Origin: Paracraurococcus ruber
GTDB taxonomy: Bacteria > Pseudomonadota > Alphaproteobacteria > Acetobacterales > Acetobacteraceae
DNA: 64,000 nucleotides
Reading direction: 5' to 3'
Assembly (NCBI RefSeq): GCF_004353985.1
Contig: NZ_SMOA01000009.1
Location: 1-64,000, forward strand
Shown: piece after piece, positions 1 to 9,671 of the stretch
How the letters are laid out: each line of letters starts with the position of its first letter
Position numbering within the stretch: position 1 is the stretch's first letter
The notes under the pieces: generated by a model
The model's database searches: none
Seen by the model: only the letters and a program-made list of their open reading frames with translations
Told to the model about the DNA's origin: nothing
Translations under genes and position numbers: made by a program

Positions 1-196
1 CGCGGCTCCTCGGCGCGCCGGCAGGGCTGCCGGGGCGGAGCGCGGCGGCAGGCGGGTGCCCGGCCGCGGGGACCCGCCCCGCTGACAACGCCCGGCGGCC
101 GGGCCCGTTCGCGCGGGATGCCACGACGCGCTGGCCGCGCCGGCGCCCATTCCCGCCCGCGACCGCCGCCGCCAGCTGCGCTACCCTGCATCCCGC

Positions 197-3040
197 ATGT
201 CGCTTCCCCCCCGCCTGTTGCTGCCCGATGCCCCGGCCCTCGTCGCGGGCCATGGCCGCGCGACGCTGCTGACCCCGGACGGGGAATTGCTGGCCCTCTC
301 CGCCGCCGAGCTGCACCGCGCCCTGGCCGACTTCCCCCCGCCGCTGCTGGTGCATGCGCCCGCGACCGCCCGGCGGCTGGACCTGCCGCCCTTCGAGGGC
401 GCCTTCGACCTGCTCGACCTCTTCGCCTTCTGCCTGCCGGCGCGGCCGGCGGCGCCGACGCCGCGCGGCCTCGCCATGGCGCTCGACCTCGAACCGCCAC
501 GGGACGATGCCGCGGCGGCGGCGCTGCTGCCGGAGATGGCGACGATCCTGCTGCGCCGCCTGGCCGGCGGCCGCGGCACGCCGCTGAACCGCGATGCCGG
601 CCTGCTGGCGGCGCAGATGCAGAAGGCCGCCGGCTGGCCCTGGGCGGAGGCAGTGCTGGCCGCCCTCGGCGCCGGGGAGCCCAAGCCCTCGCTCGACCCG
701 CTGAAGGTCTGGCGCCGGCTGCCGGATTGGGAGGATCCCGGCCCCGCCCAGCCGCCCGCCAGCTTCGACGTCTCCCCGACCGAGGCGCGCACGCGCCTTG
801 GCGAGATCCTGGGCGAGGACGCGGAGCAGCGGCCGCAGCAGGCCGACTATGCCTCGGCTGCCGCCGGCGCCTTCGCCCCGCGGGAGGACCGGGGCGCGCC
901 GCATGTGGTGCTGGCCGAGGCCGGCACCGGCACCGGCAAGACGCTCGGCTACATCGCCCCGGCCTCCCTGTGGGCGGAGCGCAACGGCGCGCCGGTCTGG
1001 ATCTCCACCTTCACCCGCAACCTGCAGCGGCAGATCGACCAGGAACTGGGCCGCCTCTACCCGGAGCCGGAGGAGCGCCGCCGCCGCGTCGTCGTCCGCA
1101 AGGGGCGGGAGAACTACCTGTGCCTGCTGAACCTCGAGGAGATGCTGGGCCAGGCCGGGCATCCCGACCTCGCGGTGCCGCTCGGCCTCGTCGCCCGCTG
1201 GGCGCTGGCGACGCGGGATGGCGACCTGATGGGCGGCGACTTCCCGGGCTGGATCGCCGAACTGCACGGCCCGCAGGCGATCTGGCCGCTGGCCGACCGG
1301 CGCGGCGAATGCATCCGGTCCGCCTGCCCGCGCTACAAGCAATGCTTCGTCGAGCACTCCATCCGCCGCGCCCGCACCGCCAGCCTCGTCGTCGCCAACC
1401 ATGCGCTGGTGATGGTGCAGGCGGCGCTGGGCGGCGGGGAGGATACGCGGCCGCTGCGCTACGTCTTCGACGAGGGGCATCACCTGTTCGATGCCGCCGA
1501 TGCCGCCTTCAGCGCCGCCATCACCGGCGCCGAGACGGCGGAATTGCGCCGCTGGCTGCTGGGCGCGGAGGGCGGCCGCAGCCGCGCCCGCGGCCTGCGG
1601 CGCCGGATCGAGGAGCTGGCCGGCGACATCCCCGACCTGCTGGCGCCGATGGAGGCCGCGCTGCAGGCCGCCCGCGCCCTGCCCGGCCTGGGCTGGGTCA
1701 CCCGCCTCTCGGAGGAGCCGCGGCCGGCGCGGCACGACCCGCTGCAGGAGGAGGGCGATGCCGGGGAACGCCCCGCCCCGACCCTCGCCGCCGCCGAGCG
1801 TATGGCCAACCCGGCCGAGGCCTTCCTCCGCGCCGTCCGCCGCCAGGTGCTGGCCCGCGCGCCGGAGGAGGAGGGGCTCTACGACCTGGAATGCGACCTG
1901 CACCCGCTGGGCGAGGACATCCCGGAGGCGGCCGAGGCGCTGGAACGCGCCCTGAAGCGGCTGGAGGAGCCGCTGGTCCTGCTGCGGGACCGGTTGATGG
2001 CCCGGCTCGAGGACGAGGTGGAGGAGCTGGAAACCGGCGATCGCATCCGCATCGAGACCGCGGCCAAGGGGCTGGAGCGCCGCGCCCTGATCCCGTTGCG
2101 CGCCTGGCAGGCCATGCTGCGCGCCCTGCGGGCGCCGCCGCCCACCCCGGGGGAGCGGCGGGAATTCGTGGACTGGCTGGCCCTGACCCGGCGGGAGGGG
2201 CGGGAGGTGGATGCCGGCATGCATCGCCACTGGCTGGACCCGACCACCCCCTTCGCGCTGAGCGTGGCCGCGCCGGCGCATGGGATGCTGATCACCAGCG
2301 CCACCTTGCGCGACTCCGGCCTGGCGGAGGAGCCGGAGGCCGCCTGGGCAGCGGCCGAGGCCCGCACCGGCGCCAGCCACCTGCCGGCGCCGGCCATCCG
2401 CGCCGCGGTGCCCAGCCCCTTCGACTACGCCGCCCGCACCCGGGCCTTCGTGGTGACCGACGTGGACAAGCTGCGCGGCGGCCAGGTGGCGGCGGCGATG
2501 CAGGCGCTGTTCCTTGCGTCCGGCGGCGGCGCGCTCGGCCTCTTCACCGCCATCCGGCGGCTGCGGGAGAGTTTCCGCCGCATGGCCCCGGCGCTCGAGG
2601 CGGCGGGCATTCCTCTCTATGCCCAGCATGTGGACGCCATGGACAACGCCACGCTGGTGGATGTCTTCCGGGCCGAAGAGGATGCCTGCCTGCTGGGCAC
2701 CGATGCCATGCGGGACGGGGTGGATGTGCCGGGCCGGTCGCTGCGGCTGCTGGTCTTCGACCGGGTGCCCTGGCCGCGCCCCTCCATCCTGCACCGGGAA
2801 CGGCGGATCCACCTCTCGGGCGGGGAGCCCAAGGGCTATGACGATGCGCTGGCCCGGCACCGGCTGCGCCAGGCCTTCGGCCGGCTGATCCGCCGGGCCG
2901 ATGACCGCGGCGTCTTCGTCCTGCTGGACCGGTCCTGCCCCTCCCGCCTGCTGGCCGGCCTGCCGGAAGGCGTGCCGCTGCGCCGGTGCGGCCTCGCCGA
3001 GGCGGTGGCGGAGACCCGCGCCTTCCTGGCCGAGCCGTGA
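197..3040 (+). CDS. DinG/XPD-type ATP-dependent DNA helicase with Fe-S cluster
   Basis: A superfamily 2 helicase of 947 residues that would unwind DNA with ATP. The Walker A motif (GTGTGKT) has its lysine near residue 248. The Walker B/DEAH-type box reads DEGHH near 425-429. Cysteines near 309, 372, 377 and 383 (C-x62-C-x4-C-x5-C) match the four-cysteine Fe-S domain of XPD/DinG helicases. The C-terminal helicase motif is present as DGVDVPG followed by RQAFGRLIRR. DinG relatives act on R-loops and damaged DNA; that role is inferred from the family. The ATG at 197 is chosen because homology starts immediately after it. No Shine-Dalgarno is visible, but a TACCCT box lies at 182-187, so a very short leader is possible. 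The length is somewhat above that of typical DinG proteins. Confidence 0.9.
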   Translation: MSLPPRLLLPDAPALVAGHGRATLLTPDGELLALSAAELHRALADFPPPLLVHAPATARRLDLPPFEGAFDLLDLFAFCLPARPAAPTPRGLAMALDLEPPRDDAAAAALLPEMATILLRRLAGGRGTPLNRDAGLLAAQMQKAAGWPWAEAVLAALGAGEPKPSLDPLKVWRRLPDWEDPGPAQPPASFDVSPTEARTRLGEILGEDAEQRPQQADYASAAAGAFAPREDRGAPHVVLAEAGTGTGKTLGYIAPASLWAERNGAPVWISTFTRNLQRQIDQELGRLYPEPEERRRRVVVRKGRENYLCLLNLEEMLGQAGHPDLAVPLGLVARWALATRDGDLMGGDFPGWIAELHGPQAIWPLADRRGECIRSACPRYKQCFVEHSIRRARTASLVVANHALVMVQAALGGGEDTRPLRYVFDEGHHLFDAADAAFSAAITGAETAELRRWLLGAEGGRSRARGLRRRIEELAGDIPDLLAPMEAALQAARALPGLGWVTRLSEEPRPARHDPLQEEGDAGERPAPTLAAAERMANPAEAFLRAVRRQVLARAPEEEGLYDLECDLHPLGEDIPEAAEALERALKRLEEPLVLLRDRLMARLEDEVEELETGDRIRIETAAKGLERRALIPLRAWQAMLRALRAPPPTPGERREFVDWLALTRREGREVDAGMHRHWLDPTTPFALSVAAPAHGMLITSATLRDSGLAEEPEAAWAAAEARTGASHLPAPAIRAAVPSPFDYAARTRAFVVTDVDKLRGGQVAAAMQALFLASGGGALGLFTAIRRLRESFRRMAPALEAAGIPLYAQHVDAMDNATLVDVFRAEEDACLLGTDAMRDGVDVPGRSLRLLVFDRVPWPRPSILHRERRIHLSGGEPKGYDDALARHRLRQAFGRLIRRADDRGVFVLLDRSCPSRLLAGLPEGVPLRRCGLAEAVAETRAFLAEP

Positions 3041-3161
3041 GAGCTATTACCGAACGTGCAATTGACGTGAGCGCCGCGCGGCGCGACGACACGGAACGGG
3101 TGACCTGGACTGCATTGCGCCCGCGATGCGATGGCCGATCCGCCCGGAACAGCGAGGCCCC

Positions 3162-3578
3162 ATGCCCAATACCCGCTTCAACCCGCAGGAGGCCTTGGTC
3201 TGCGCCATGGTGCTCATGGCGGCCTCGGACCGGAACATGACGGATGCCGAGGTGGGGGCGATGTCCCGCCTGGTGCAGGAACTGCCGGTCTTCAGCGATT
3301 TCCACCCGGCGAACATCGCCAGCGTGACCGAAACCTGCCTGGGCCTGCTGAACCGAGAGGACGGGCTCGACCTCGCCATGACCCTGATCAGCGACGCCCT
3401 GCCGCAGCGCCTGCGGGAGACGGCCTACCTGCTGGCCTGCGAGGTGGCGGCGGCGGATGGCGAGGCGTCCCAGGGGGAGCTGCAATTCCTGCAGGATCTG
3501 CGCATCGCCCTCGACCTGGACCGGCTGATCGCCGGCGCGATCGAACGGGCCGCCAAGGCGCGCTACCAGGTGATCTGA
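3162..3578 (+). CDS. TerB-like tellurite resistance/co-chaperone-type domain protein
   Basis: A 138-residue, mostly helical protein. Its pattern (an opening EALVCAMVLMAASDRNMTDAE, then AYLLACEVAAADGE, then LQDLRIALDLD) matches the TerB fold, an acidic helical bundle found in tellurite-resistance proteins and in DnaJ-associated proteins. An in-frame ATG at 3126 is possible. The ATG at 3162 is preferred because GAGG sits a few bases upstream and the TerB-like sequence starts there. The gene stands alone between the helicase and lptF, with about 210 bp on its 3' side. The cellular role is not known; a real link to tellurite is not implied. Confidence 0.8.
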   Translation: MPNTRFNPQEALVCAMVLMAASDRNMTDAEVGAMSRLVQELPVFSDFHPANIASVTETCLGLLNREDGLDLAMTLISDALPQRLRETAYLLACEVAAADGEASQGELQFLQDLRIALDLDRLIAGAIERAAKARYQVI

Positions 3579-3787
3579 CGGCGGCGGCCCGCCACCACCC
3601 GGGCCCGGCCAGGCCACCAGGGCGGGGCAGGGCCAAGGGCGATCCCCGCCGGCGAACCGGCCCCCGGGCCGGCGCGGCGATCGGCCGATTCCTGGGCAGA
3701 GCGGCCACAGCTGCGGCATCCCTGCAACAACCCGCCGCGCCGGCGCTTTCCCCGCCCTTCCGGCATCGCTAGGGTGCCGCCACGCGC

Positions 3788-4978
3788 ATGACCCGCCTCG
3801 ACCGCTACATCTTCCGCCAGCTCGTGGTCGCCCTGCTCGCCGTGACCATCGGCCTGGCGGCGCTGGTCTGGCTGACGCAGTCGCTGCGCTTCATCGAGCT
3901 GGTGCTCGATCGCGGCCTCTCCTTCCTCGTCTTCATCGAGCTGACCGGGCTGCTGCTGCCAAGCTTCTTCGCCGTCATCCTGCCGATCACCACCTTCGTG
4001 GTGACGCTGTTCGTGTATGTCCGGCTGGCGGCGGACCGCGAATTGGTGGTGATGCGGGCCGCCGGCCTGTCGCAGTGGCGGCTGGCCCGGCCGGCCCTGG
4101 GCCTGGCCACGATTGCCGCCGGGCTGTGCTACGCGCTCAATCTCTGGCTGGTGCCGGTCACCCAGGCCTCCTTCCGCGCCTGGCAGTTCGAGATCCGCAA
4201 CCAGCTGGCCGCCATCCTGGTGCAGGAAGGCGTCTTCTCCTCCATCGGCGACGACCTGACGGTCTATGCCCGCTACCGCGACCGGGACGGCACGCTGCGC
4301 GGCATCCTGATCCATGACGCGCGGGAGAGGGGGGCACCGGTCACCATCCTGGCCGAGGCCGGCCGCATCACCCCCGGCCCGAACGGGCCGCGCGTCACGC
4401 TGGAGAACGGGCAGCGGCAGCAGATCGACCGCGTGCCGCCACCGGCCGATGCGGCGCCGGGCACGCCGCCCAGCACCCGGCTGAACGTGCTGTCCTTCAG
4501 CGAGAACAGCGTGGACCTGGCCCGTACCCGCGGCGGCACGCAGGACGGCGAGCGATACCGCAACGCCCAGGAACGTACGCTGGACGAGCTGCTGAACCCC
4601 GACCCGGCCGACCGCATCCCGGACCGCGACCTGCGCCGCTTCCGGGCGGAAGCGCATCAGCGCCTCGCCTCCCCGCTGAATGCCATCGGGTTCGGGCTGG
4701 TGGCGCTGGCAACCGCCCTGGCCGGCCAGTTCCGCCGGCATGGCGGCGGCATCCGGCTCTTCACGGGCATCGCCGTGGTGGTGGCGCTGCTCGCGCTCGG
4801 GCTCATGGTCGGCAACCTGGCGGCGCGGCAGAACAGCATGATCCCGCTGATCTGGGTGAATGCGCTGGCGCCCGGGGTGCTGGCCTGCTGGGTCATCGCC
4901 GGCCTGCCCGGCCTGCCGCATGGCCTGGGCCGCCGGCGGCCGCGGCCGGCCCAGGCCGAAGGGGCGGGGCCGGCATGA
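3788..4978 (+). CDS. lptF: LPS export ABC transporter permease LptF
   Basis: A 396-residue inner-membrane permease of the YjgP/YjgQ family. With LptG it forms the membrane part of the LptB2FG transporter that extracts lipopolysaccharide from the inner membrane. Three N-terminal membrane helices fall around residues 10-30, 48-75 and 95-120. A periplasmic beta-jellyroll domain covers roughly 125-270, and three C-terminal helices lie after residue 300. The N-terminal coupling-helix region (RELVVMRAAGLS) is typical. It overlaps lptG by 4 bp (ATGA at 4975) and heads an lptF-lptG-lptD operon. A TAGGGT box 12 nt before the ATG suggests a near-leaderless promoter. lptB is not in the window. Confidence 0.92.
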   Translation: MTRLDRYIFRQLVVALLAVTIGLAALVWLTQSLRFIELVLDRGLSFLVFIELTGLLLPSFFAVILPITTFVVTLFVYVRLAADRELVVMRAAGLSQWRLARPALGLATIAAGLCYALNLWLVPVTQASFRAWQFEIRNQLAAILVQEGVFSSIGDDLTVYARYRDRDGTLRGILIHDARERGAPVTILAEAGRITPGPNGPRVTLENGQRQQIDRVPPPADAAPGTPPSTRLNVLSFSENSVDLARTRGGTQDGERYRNAQERTLDELLNPDPADRIPDRDLRRFRAEAHQRLASPLNAIGFGLVALATALAGQFRRHGGGIRLFTGIAVVVALLALGLMVGNLAARQNSMIPLIWVNALAPGVLACWVIAGLPGLPHGLGRRRPRPAQAEGAGPA

Positions 4979-6099
4979 ACCTCGCCGCCACCCTCAGCCT
5001 CTATGTCGCACGCCGCTTCCTGGGGGCGACCTTCGCCATGCTGGCGGGGCTGACCCTGCTGGTCGCGCTGTTCGACTTCATCGAACTGCTGCGCCGCGCG
5101 GCGACGCGGCAGGATGCCGGCTTCGCGCTGGTCGCCTCCATCGCCGGGCTGCGCCTGCCCTTCGTCGCGCTGCAGATCATGCCCTTCGCCATCCTGCTGG
5201 GTGGCATCCTCGCCTTCTGGCGGCTGACCCGGTCGTCGGAGCTGATCGTGGCCCGCGCCGCCGGCATCTCCGCCTGGGGGTTCCTGTCCGGGCCGGTCGC
5301 GGTCGCGCTGCTGTTCGGCGTGCTGGGCACCGCGGCGGTCTCGCCGCTCTCCTCCGCCATGCTGGCCCGGGCGGAACGGCTGGACTACGCCTATCTCCGC
5401 AGCAGCGCCGGGCTGACGGCCATCGCCGGCGGCCGGCTCTGGCTGCGCCAGGCCGACCGGGCGCTGGAGGCGCAGGGCGTCGCCATCTTGTCGGGCCGGC
5501 CGGTCGCCGCCCGGCCGGCGGACCGCATCGCCGGCTTCGCGATGACCGATGTCAGCCTCTGGCGCCTGTCGGCGAGCGACCGGCCGCTGGCGCGGATCGA
5601 GGCGCCGCGGGCGCGGCTGCTGCCCGGCCGCTGGGTGCTGGAGGACGCGACCACCTTCCAGCCCGGCCGTCCGGTCGGCGCGCCGGAGACGCTGAGCTTC
5701 CCCACCGACCTGACGCCTGACCGGATCGAGGACAGCTTCGCCTCCCCCGACACCTTGTCCTTCTGGGCGCTGCCCGGCTTCATCGCCGTGCTGGAGGCGG
5801 CGGGCTTCTCCGCCGTGCGGCACCAGCTGCATTTCCAGTCCCTGCTGGCCCTGCCGGTGCTGGCAGTGGCGATGGCGCTGCTGGCGGCCGGCTTCTCCAT
5901 GCGCTCCTCCCGCCGCGGCGGCGTCGCGCAGATGATCGGTGCCGGCGTCGCGGCCGGCTTCGCCCTTTTCGTCATCGACAAGATCACCAGCGAATTCGGC
6001 GAGGCCGGCACGCTGCCGGTCGAGCTCGCGGCCTGGGCGCCGACCGTCGCCGGCCTGCTGCTCGCCCTCGCTTTGCTGCTGCACCTGGAGGATGGATGA
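4975..6099 (+). CDS. lptG: LPS export ABC transporter permease LptG
   Basis: A 374-residue partner of LptF in the LptB2FG lipopolysaccharide extractor. It has the family layout: membrane helices near residues 15-40, 55-80 and 98-120, a periplasmic jellyroll from about 125 to 265, then helices near 275-295, 300-320 and 330-370. The cytoplasmic segment SSELIVARAAGISAWG corresponds to the coupling helix in LptF. The start overlaps the lptF stop (ATGA), and the stop overlaps the lptD start in the same way, so the three genes are translationally coupled. Confidence 0.92.
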   Translation: MNLAATLSLYVARRFLGATFAMLAGLTLLVALFDFIELLRRAATRQDAGFALVASIAGLRLPFVALQIMPFAILLGGILAFWRLTRSSELIVARAAGISAWGFLSGPVAVALLFGVLGTAAVSPLSSAMLARAERLDYAYLRSSAGLTAIAGGRLWLRQADRALEAQGVAILSGRPVAARPADRIAGFAMTDVSLWRLSASDRPLARIEAPRARLLPGRWVLEDATTFQPGRPVGAPETLSFPTDLTPDRIEDSFASPDTLSFWALPGFIAVLEAAGFSAVRHQLHFQSLLALPVLAVAMALLAAGFSMRSSRRGGVAQMIGAGVAAGFALFVIDKITSEFGEAGTLPVELAAWAPTVAGLLLALALLLHLEDG

Positions 6100-8441
6100 G
6101 CCCCGTGCCGGACCGGATGCGCCGCCTCCGCCTGCCTGCGCTGCTGCTCCTGCTGGCCGGGCTGCCGGGCGCCGCCTTCGCGCAGTACGACCAGCCCACC
6201 GTGACGCCGCGCGACCCGACGCCGGTGCCCGACAGCGCGACCAGCCGGCCGCAGCGCGTCGAGCCTTTCGCGGGGCTGGGCGGCGGCACCGGCGGCGGCC
6301 CGCGCCAGGACCCCAACGCGCCCGTCACCTTCCAGGCGGATGAGGTGGAGTACGACCGGGAAACCGGCATCGTCACCGCCCGTGGCAAGGTGGAGGCTTG
6401 GCAGGGCGAGCGGCTGCTGCGCGCCGATGTCTTCACCTACAACCGCAACACCGGCGTGGCGACCGCCAAGGGCAATGTTCAGCTGCTGGAGCCGGACGGC
6501 ACCGTCCTGTTCGCCGAGGAGGCGGAGCTGAAGGACCGCTTCCGCGACGGCGTTCTGGAAGGCGTGCGCGCACTGCTGGCGGCCAACGGCAAGATGGCGG
6601 CGAACGGCGCCCGCCGCACCGGCGGCACGGTGAACGAGCTGGCGCGCGTCGCCTATACCTCCTGCGACCTCTGCGCCGACGACCCGACCGCACCGCCGCT
6701 GTGGCAGGTGCAGGCGCGGCGGGCGACGCAGGACAAGGACGCGCTGCGCATCTCCTACCGCGACGCGACGGTGCGCTTCTTCGGCGTGCCGGTGCTCTAC
6801 ACGCCCTATCTCTCGCATCCCGATCCCTCGACGCCGCGCGCCTCCGGCTTCCTGTTCCCGACCTTCGGCTATACCCGCTTCCTCGGCGGCTTCTTCGAGA
6901 CGCCGTATTTCTGGGCGATCGACGAGACGTCGGACCTGACGATCACCCCGATCTTCTCCAGCCGGCAGAACCCCAATCTCGGGCTCGAATACCGCAAGCT
7001 GTTCAATTTCGGGGAGATCACCGGCAGCGCCTCGGTCGGCGGATTCAACGGCAACGACACCTCCGGCAAGGCGGCCGGCGGGCGGGAGGATCTGGCGGGC
7101 CACATCTTCCTCAAGGGCCGCTTCACGGTTGACGAGAACTGGCGCGCCGGCTTCGACCTGAACCGCGCCAGTTCCGAGCTGTACCTGCGGACCTTCCGCT
7201 ACGAATATCGCCGGGTGCTGACCAGCCAGGTCTATGCCGAGGGCTTCTGGGAGACGACGGGCTATGCCCGCTTCGACGCCCGCGCCTATCAGGGGCTGCG
7301 CAGCGTCGACGACACGCGGCAGGTGCCCTATGTCCTGCCCAACATCTATGTCGAGAAGGCGCCGCGGGAGAAGATCCTGGGCGGCTTCCTGACGCTGGAT
7401 GCCGGGATCCTGGGCATCTACCGCGACATCGGCAGCGAATCCCAGCGCATCGCGACGCGGGCGCGCTGGGAACGGCCGGAGGTGGACGGGCTCGGCGGCG
7501 TCTGGACCTTCAAGGTGCAGACCGACGCCATCGGCTACCGCGCCCGCGGCCAGCAGGAACCGCCGACCAACCTGCCGGACGCCAACGGCACCCGCGGCGT
7601 CGGCAATGTCCGCGCCGCGGTGGACTGGCGGATGCCCTTCATCCGCAACGCCGGCGAGTATGGCAGCCAGACGATCGAGCCGCGGGTGCAGGTCGTCACC
7701 GGCCCGCGCCAGGGCCCGCAGCGCAGCGTGCCGAACGAGGACAGCGTCGATTTCGAATTCACCGATGCCAACCTCTTCGCGCTGAACCGCTTCACCGGCC
7801 GCGACCGGCAGGAAGGCGGCACGCGGGTGGACACGGCCCTGCGCAGCGCCTGGGACTTCCCCAATGGCGGCCAGCTGGAAGGCCTGGTCGGCCGGTCCTA
7901 CCGCCTGGACGACGACTTCCAGCGGGAGAACCCTTACGCGAATTCCGGCCTGGACAAGCGCGCCTCCGCCTGGGTGGCGCGGATGCGGCTGGCACCGACC
8001 CCATGGTTCGACGCGGTCACCCGCGTGCGGACGAATGGCGAGCAGCCCTTCTCCACCCAATTGTCGGACACCAGCGCGAACCTGACCGTCGGGCCCGCCA
8101 CCTTCTCGGTCGGCTATCTCTATTCCGTGCCGCTGCCCTACCTGGTGCCGGAGGTCGGCGGCCGCATCCGCTCGCGTGAGGAGGTTTCGGTCGGCGTCAG
8201 CGGCCGCATCGGCCAGTACTGGCGGGCCGGCATCACCGGCCGCTACGACCTGAAGATCGACCGGCCCGTCCTGCTGTCCGGCTTCGCCGGCTACGAGGAC
8301 GAGTGCTTCATCCTGGAAGGACGCTTCATCAAGCGTTTCGCGCAGGACCCGGCGACGCAGTCGCTCTATCCCGCCAGCACGATCGTGCTGTTCCGCATCG
8401 GCTTCAAGACGCTGGGCGAATACTTCTTCCGCGCGATCTGA
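6096..8441 (+). CDS. lptD: LPS-assembly outer-membrane protein LptD
   Basis: A 781-residue outer-membrane translocon that, with lipoprotein LptE, inserts lipopolysaccharide into the outer leaflet. A signal peptide ends near residue 29 (GAAFA-Q). An OstA/LptA-like jellyroll follows at about 70-180 (FQADEVEYDRETGIVTARGKV) and a 26-strand-type barrel domain covers about 215-781. Cysteines in YTSCDLCADD near 188-191 and DECF near 732 are candidates for the inter-domain disulfides known for LptD. The gene overlaps lptG by 4 bp. In many alphaproteobacteria surA, pdxA and ksgA follow lptD; here Bug receptor genes follow instead. Confidence 0.92.
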   Translation: MSPVPDRMRRLRLPALLLLLAGLPGAAFAQYDQPTVTPRDPTPVPDSATSRPQRVEPFAGLGGGTGGGPRQDPNAPVTFQADEVEYDRETGIVTARGKVEAWQGERLLRADVFTYNRNTGVATAKGNVQLLEPDGTVLFAEEAELKDRFRDGVLEGVRALLAANGKMAANGARRTGGTVNELARVAYTSCDLCADDPTAPPLWQVQARRATQDKDALRISYRDATVRFFGVPVLYTPYLSHPDPSTPRASGFLFPTFGYTRFLGGFFETPYFWAIDETSDLTITPIFSSRQNPNLGLEYRKLFNFGEITGSASVGGFNGNDTSGKAAGGREDLAGHIFLKGRFTVDENWRAGFDLNRASSELYLRTFRYEYRRVLTSQVYAEGFWETTGYARFDARAYQGLRSVDDTRQVPYVLPNIYVEKAPREKILGGFLTLDAGILGIYRDIGSESQRIATRARWERPEVDGLGGVWTFKVQTDAIGYRARGQQEPPTNLPDANGTRGVGNVRAAVDWRMPFIRNAGEYGSQTIEPRVQVVTGPRQGPQRSVPNEDSVDFEFTDANLFALNRFTGRDRQEGGTRVDTALRSAWDFPNGGQLEGLVGRSYRLDDDFQRENPYANSGLDKRASAWVARMRLAPTPWFDAVTRVRTNGEQPFSTQLSDTSANLTVGPATFSVGYLYSVPLPYLVPEVGGRIRSREEVSVGVSGRIGQYWRAGITGRYDLKIDRPVLLSGFAGYEDECFILEGRFIKRFAQDPATQSLYPASTIVLFRIGFKTLGEYFFRAI

Positions 8442-8584
8442 TCGGCAGGCGCGGCGCGGGCGGTTGACCGCGCCACGCCGGCAGGCCATCGGGCCCGCCC
8501 CGGCACGGACCATGGCGGCAAGGCGGCATCGCCCCCAGCCGCGGTCCCGCGTTCATGCCGGGCCTGCCCGGGAGAAGAATCGCC

Positions 8585-9553
8585 ATGTCCCATCCGCTCC
8601 GCCGCCGCGCCGCGCTCGTGCTCGGCGCCGCTGCGCTCGCCACCCCTGCCCTCGGGCAGACCGGCCTGCCGACGCGACCGATCCGCATGTATGTCCCCTG
8701 GGGTCCCGGCGGCACCACCGATGTGCAGATGCGCGCGCTGTGCGACGCGGCATCCCGAAGTGGCGGACCGCCGGTGGTGGTGGAGAACAAGTCGGGCGCC
8801 GGCGGCATCCTGGGCGCCCAGGCCATGCTGACCGACAAGCCGGACGGCACCACGCTGGGGCAGATGCCCGTCTCCGTCTTCCGCACGCCGCTGATGTCCA
8901 GCCGGCCGATGTGGGATCCGGTGACCGACTTCACCTACATCATCCATCTCTGCGGCTACCTGTTCGGCGTGGTGGTGCGCGCCGATGCGCCCTGGAAGAC
9001 CTTCCCAGAACTGCTCGATTACGCGCAGAAGAACCCGGGGAAGGTGAATTACGGCTCCCCCGGCATCGGCACGTCGCTGCACCTGACCATGGAGCGCATC
9101 GCGGCCGATCGCGGCATCGACTGGACGCATGTGCCGTTCCGCGGCTTCGCCGAGAACATGAACGCCCTGCTGGGCGGCCAGACCGACGTGCTGGCCGACA
9201 GCAGCGGCTGGTCGCAGCTGGTCGAGGACGGCAAGGCACGGCTGCTGGTGACCTGGGGGGAGGAGCGGGCGAAGCGTTTCCCCACCGTGCCGACCCTGCG
9301 GGAGGTCGGGATCGACATCGTCAGCGCCTCCCCCTACGGCATCGGCGGGCCGAAGACCATGGATCCCGGCCTGGTCCGCGCCATCCACGACATGTTCAAG
9401 GACGCGCTGAACGCGCCCGCCCACCTGGCGGTGCTGGACCGCTTCGACATGCCGGTGATGTACAAGGGGCCGGAGGAGTACCGCGACTTCGTCCGCCGCC
9501 AGGTGGCCGAGGATCGGGCGATGATCCAGCGGCTAGGCCTGAAGCTGAACTGA
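8585..9553 (+). CDS. TctC/Bug-family periplasmic solute receptor (copy 1)
   Basis: A 322-residue periplasmic binding protein of the tripartite tricarboxylate transporter receptor (Bug) family. A signal peptide with LRRRAALVLG ends at ALGQ near residue 23. Family signatures follow: PIRMYVPWGPGGTTD, VVVENKSGAGG, KPDGTTLGQ, and VNYGSPGIGTSLHLTMER. The ATG at 8585 has GGGAGAAG about 8 nt upstream. Such proteins bind small carboxylates. No TctA/TctB membrane genes are nearby, which is common for this expanded family. The next gene is a close paralog, so the pair looks like a tandem duplication. The ligand cannot be told from sequence. Confidence 0.9.
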   Translation: MSHPLRRRAALVLGAAALATPALGQTGLPTRPIRMYVPWGPGGTTDVQMRALCDAASRSGGPPVVVENKSGAGGILGAQAMLTDKPDGTTLGQMPVSVFRTPLMSSRPMWDPVTDFTYIIHLCGYLFGVVVRADAPWKTFPELLDYAQKNPGKVNYGSPGIGTSLHLTMERIAADRGIDWTHVPFRGFAENMNALLGGQTDVLADSSGWSQLVEDGKARLLVTWGEERAKRFPTVPTLREVGIDIVSASPYGIGGPKTMDPGLVRAIHDMFKDALNAPAHLAVLDRFDMPVMYKGPEEYRDFVRRQVAEDRAMIQRLGLKLN

Positions 9554-9671
9554 ACCACCCGCCGGCTGCCCCCGGGCCGCCTTCCCAGGCAGGGGCTGGC
9601 GGCGACCCGGCGCGGCGGCGCATCCTGCCCGGCAGACCGGCGGCAAGCCGGCTGCCCTGGGGAGAGATGCC

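Noticed and set aside
2-85. A plus-strand open frame ending in TGA at 83-85 that could be the tail of a gene starting left of the window
   Set aside because: Only 27 low-complexity codons are visible, with nothing to support a product.
5391-8513. A 1040-codon open frame on the minus strand opposite lptG/lptD
   Set aside because: It is a shadow of lptG and lptD, common in very GC-rich DNA; low-complexity composition, no motifs, while the plus strand encodes clear LPS-export proteins.
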